DNA of 7,823 bases from Desulfobacterales bacterium (GTDB lineage: Bacteria > Desulfobacterota > Desulfobacteria > Desulfobacterales > UBA11574): assembly GCA_012974475.1 (NCBI GenBank), contig JAAXQD010000056.1, positions 1 through 7,823 of the forward strand. Reading direction: 5' to 3'. This document shows, one piece after another, positions 5,919 through 7,823 of this stretch. A program made the translations under genes and the position numbers. Under the pieces are notes generated by a model that saw only the letters and a program-made list of their open reading frames with translations, was not told the DNA's origin and did no database searches. How positions within the stretch are numbered: position 1 is the first letter of the stretch; the number at the start of each line of letters is the position of its first letter.

Positions 5919-5921
5919 TTC

Positions 5922-6767
5922 TTACAGTCCATAAATTAGTGCCATAGCCCCGGCAAGCCAGCAATATGGGGCAAAAAAGTGCAATTGTCCTTTTTTTACG
6001 ATATGGACGAGAAATCTAAGAGAGCAGTATCCCACAATTCCCGATGTTATAAATCCGATAAGCATGATCTTTAAAGGCAATGCCGTATAAACGTGAACAT
6101 CTTTAAATATCAGAATCCCGGCCCCCAGGATGGCCGGGATGGACAGTAGAAAAGAATATTTGGCTGCGGTTTCTTTGTCTAAGCCGAGAAAAAGCCCCCC
6201 AGCGATGGTTGCGCCTGATCTGCTGATTCCGGGTATTATGGCAACGCCCTGAATAAGACCGACAATGATGGCTTTTTTTATGGAAAATTGTGATATCGTC
6301 ACACCCTTTTTATTGATCCAAGTAGTACTCCACAAGAGGAATCCGGTCATAAACAAAAGAACACCGGTCACAACCAGCATAGACCCAACGATAACCACCG
6401 ATGAAAACAGTTTGTCCGACACTTTATGAATCCATAACCCGAGCATCGCTGTAGGTATGGATCCAACCACGATGAAAACAGTGAGTTTGATATAAGAATC
6501 CTCGTAAATGTCCGTTAAAGAAGTTTCTCCTTTTAATAATAATCGGATGCACCGAACCACGGAGTCTATTATTGCCCTTAAATCCTTCCTAAAATAAATG
6601 ATAACCGCCGTCAGGGTTCCGATATGCACACTGATATCGAATAACAGCACCGATTCCTTTAAACCGAACAAATGCTGTGAAATAACGAGATGCCCTGAAC
6701 TGCTGATAGGCAAAAACTCGGTAAGTCCTTGAATGGTGCCGAGGGCAACAGCTTGAAGCGGATCCAT
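5922..6767 (-). CDS. uppP: undecaprenyl-diphosphate phosphatase
   Basis: An inner-membrane enzyme that removes a phosphate from undecaprenyl diphosphate, recycling the lipid carrier for peptidoglycan, O-antigen and other envelope glycans; loss or gain of this activity affects bacitracin sensitivity. The 281-residue length is normal for the BacA/UppP family. Seen: QGLTEFLPISSSGHL at 13-27, containing the (E/Q)xxxE motif Q13-E17 and the conserved His26, and the second active-site motif PGISRSGAT at 179-187 with Arg183; these two loops meet in the inverted-repeat fold. About eight hydrophobic segments fill the rest. The ATG at 6767 follows AAAGGA (6780-6775) by 7 bases. It starts 20 bases after the rmlA stop, so the two are probably co-transcribed. 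No clear intrinsic terminator was seen after the stop at 5922. Confidence 0.96.
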   Translation of the reverse strand: MDPLQAVALGTIQGLTEFLPISSSGHLVISQHLFGLKESVLLFDISVHIGTLTAVIIYFRKDLRAIIDSVVRCIRLLLKGETSLTDIYEDSYIKLTVFIVVGSIPTAMLGLWIHKVSDKLFSSVVIVGSMLVVTGVLLFMTGFLLWSTTWINKKGVTISQFSIKKAIIVGLIQGVAIIPGISRSGATIAGGLFLGLDKETAAKYSFLLSIPAILGAGILIFKDVHVYTALPLKIMLIGFITSGIVGYCSLRFLVHIVKKGQLHFFAPYCWLAGAMALIYGL

Positions 6768-6787
6768 TAAAACGTCCTTTGTTCATC

Positions 6788-7657
6788 TTATTTTTTCGAT
6801 ACGATATCCATAAGGTATCGACCATAATCGTTTTTCATCATATCAGATGCCAGTCTTGCGATGTCTTCCCTGCCGATGTATCCCAGACGATACGCAATCT
6901 CCTCGATGCATGAAATTTTCAACCCCTGACGTTCCTGAATCGCCTGGACATAGCTGGCCGCTTGCTGAAGGGCTTCATGGGTCCCGGTGTCAAGCCAGGC
7001 AAAACCCCTGCCCAAAAGCTCGACCCGGAGTTCACCCAGGCGAAGATATGCCATGTTGACCGCTGTAATCTCGAGCTCTCCACGGGCAGATGGCTTTAAA
7101 TCGGCGGCAATGTTGACCACATCGTTGTCATAAAAGTAGAGGCCGGGTACCGCATAATTCGATTTGGGATTTTCCGGCTTTTCTTCGATACTCATGACCA
7201 TACCGTCGGAATCGAACTCCACAACGCCGTAACGCTCTGGATCGCGGACAAAATATCCGAAAATAATACCGCCCTTCTCCAGCTGAACGGCCCTCTGCAA
7301 GGTATCGGTGAGATTGTGGCCATAAAATATATTGTCCCCTAAAATCAAACAAACCGAATCCGTTCCAATAAACGATTTCCCGATAGTAAAAGCCTGGGCC
7401 AGCCCTTCCGGTCTTGGTTGTTCTTCATAAGAGAAAGAAAGGCCCAATTGAGAGCCGTCACCGAGTAGATGTCTGAACTTCGGCAAGTCTTCAGGGGTTG
7501 AAATAATTAATATTTCCCGAATCCCTGCCAGCATTAAAACAGATAACGGATAATAGATCATCGGTTTGTCATAAACAGGCAGCAGCTGTTTGCTCACAGT
7601 CCGCGTAATCGGATAAAGTCTGGTTCCCGACCCGCCTGCCAATATAATTCCCTTCAT
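6788..7657 (-). CDS. rfbA: glucose-1-phosphate thymidylyltransferase
   Basis: Joins dTTP and glucose-1-phosphate to dTDP-glucose and pyrophosphate, the first step towards dTDP-rhamnose and related deoxysugars of O-antigen or capsule; cytoplasmic. The 289-residue length is normal for RmlA/RfbA. Seen: nucleotide-binding loop LAGGSGTRL at 6-14, SKQLLPVYDKPM at 22-33, QPRPEGLAQAF at 80-90, metal-binding LGDNIFYG at 106-113 (Asp108), DPERYGVVEF at 139-148, EEKP 158-161, SNYAVPGLYFYD at 166-177, and a second metal-side motif WLDTGTHEAL further on. The ATG at 7657 has AAAGGA 10 bases upstream (7673-7668). The other dTDP-rhamnose genes (rfbB, rfbC, rfbD) are not in the window. It lies upstream of uppP and 46 bases downstream of another same-strand gene, consistent with an envelope-polysaccharide operon. 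Confidence 0.97.
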   Translation of the reverse strand: MKGIILAGGSGTRLYPITRTVSKQLLPVYDKPMIYYPLSVLMLAGIREILIISTPEDLPKFRHLLGDGSQLGLSFSYEEQPRPEGLAQAFTIGKSFIGTDSVCLILGDNIFYGHNLTDTLQRAVQLEKGGIIFGYFVRDPERYGVVEFDSDGMVMSIEEKPENPKSNYAVPGLYFYDNDVVNIAADLKPSARGELEITAVNMAYLRLGELRVELLGRGFAWLDTGTHEALQQAASYVQAIQERQGLKISCIEEIAYRLGYIGREDIARLASDMMKNDYGRYLMDIVSKK

Positions 7658-7703
7658 TGCGCAAATTTCCTTTCGAAGATGGTTTAAGAAACATTACAGA
7701 CGT

Positions 7704-7823
7704 TCAAACATCCGACAAGGCCTCATCTATTAAACGTTCACGAAATTTTGAAACGAATCGATCCAGATCGTCTATCCAGTGTCTCATTATGTTCATCTTC
7801 TTATTTTTAAGATGCCGGTTTTC
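7704..7823 (-). CDS. unrecognised protein, C-terminal fragment
   Basis: An open frame enters from the right edge on the minus strand and ends at TGA 7704-7706, giving 39 residues that begin ENRHLKNKKMNIMRHW and end with 'IDDLDRFVSKFRERLIDEAL' plus SDV. It is charged and probably helical, with Leu/Phe/Ile spaced as in an amphipathic helix. It lies 46 bases upstream of rfbA with no terminator between, so the two are probably in one transcript. Too little is visible to assign a family. An internal ATG at 7796 lacks a convincing ribosome site, so a 30-residue free-standing peptide is less likely than a gene tail. Confidence 0.5.
   Translation of the reverse strand, partial: ENRHLKNKKMNIMRHWIDDLDRFVSKFRERLIDEALSDV

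Overview
The window carries two unrelated gene blocks that converge near position 4400. It looks like the chromosome of a Gram-negative bacterium of medium GC content. Evidence for this is a lipobox-type lipoprotein, a periplasmic binding-protein importer, an RmlA/UppP envelope pair and Shine-Dalgarno sites close to AGGAGG. The mix of genes (LEA-type lipoprotein, histone-H1-like Lys/Ala-rich winged-helix protein, purine-rich intergenic repeats) would fit a Desulfobacterota (deltaproteobacterial) genome. That placement is an inference from general gene flavour, not something the sequence proves.

Left block, plus strand, 1-4276: a nucleoside/purine-type ABC importer of the BMP (PnrA/Med/NupN-like) family. 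It begins with the last 70 residues of the substrate-binding protein, followed by two integral membrane permeases (NupP-like and NupQ-like) that overlap by ATGA. After a 91-base gap with a possible promoter and a small hairpin comes a Gpt-type xanthine/guanine phosphoribosyltransferase. The double-domain ATPase of the importer follows, and its ATG lies inside the end of gpt. Placing the salvage enzyme between permeases and ATPase suggests that the imported ligand is a purine (a base, or a nucleoside whose base is freed inside the cell) trapped as its nucleotide. The block ends at a hairpin with T-runs on both sides (4371-4423), a good candidate bidirectional terminator.

Right block, minus strand, read from 7823 down to 4468: the tail of an unrecognised gene entering from the right edge; rmlA/rfbA (dTDP-glucose synthesis); uppP (undecaprenyl-diphosphate phosphatase), 20 bases after rmlA; a short broken remnant that reads as the C-terminal half of a STAS-domain (anti-sigma-factor antagonist-like) protein with one frameshift; an LEA14/WHy-type lipoprotein; a polypurine, repeat-containing leader; and a small basic protein with an N-terminal helix, an H1-like Lys/Ala/Ser/Pro linker and a C-terminal winged-helix-like domain.

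No tRNA, rRNA, CRISPR array, insertion sequence or complete mobile element was seen. The points most worth following up are the gpt-in-transporter arrangement, the frameshifted STAS remnant abutting uppP, and the H1-like protein with its polypurine leader.
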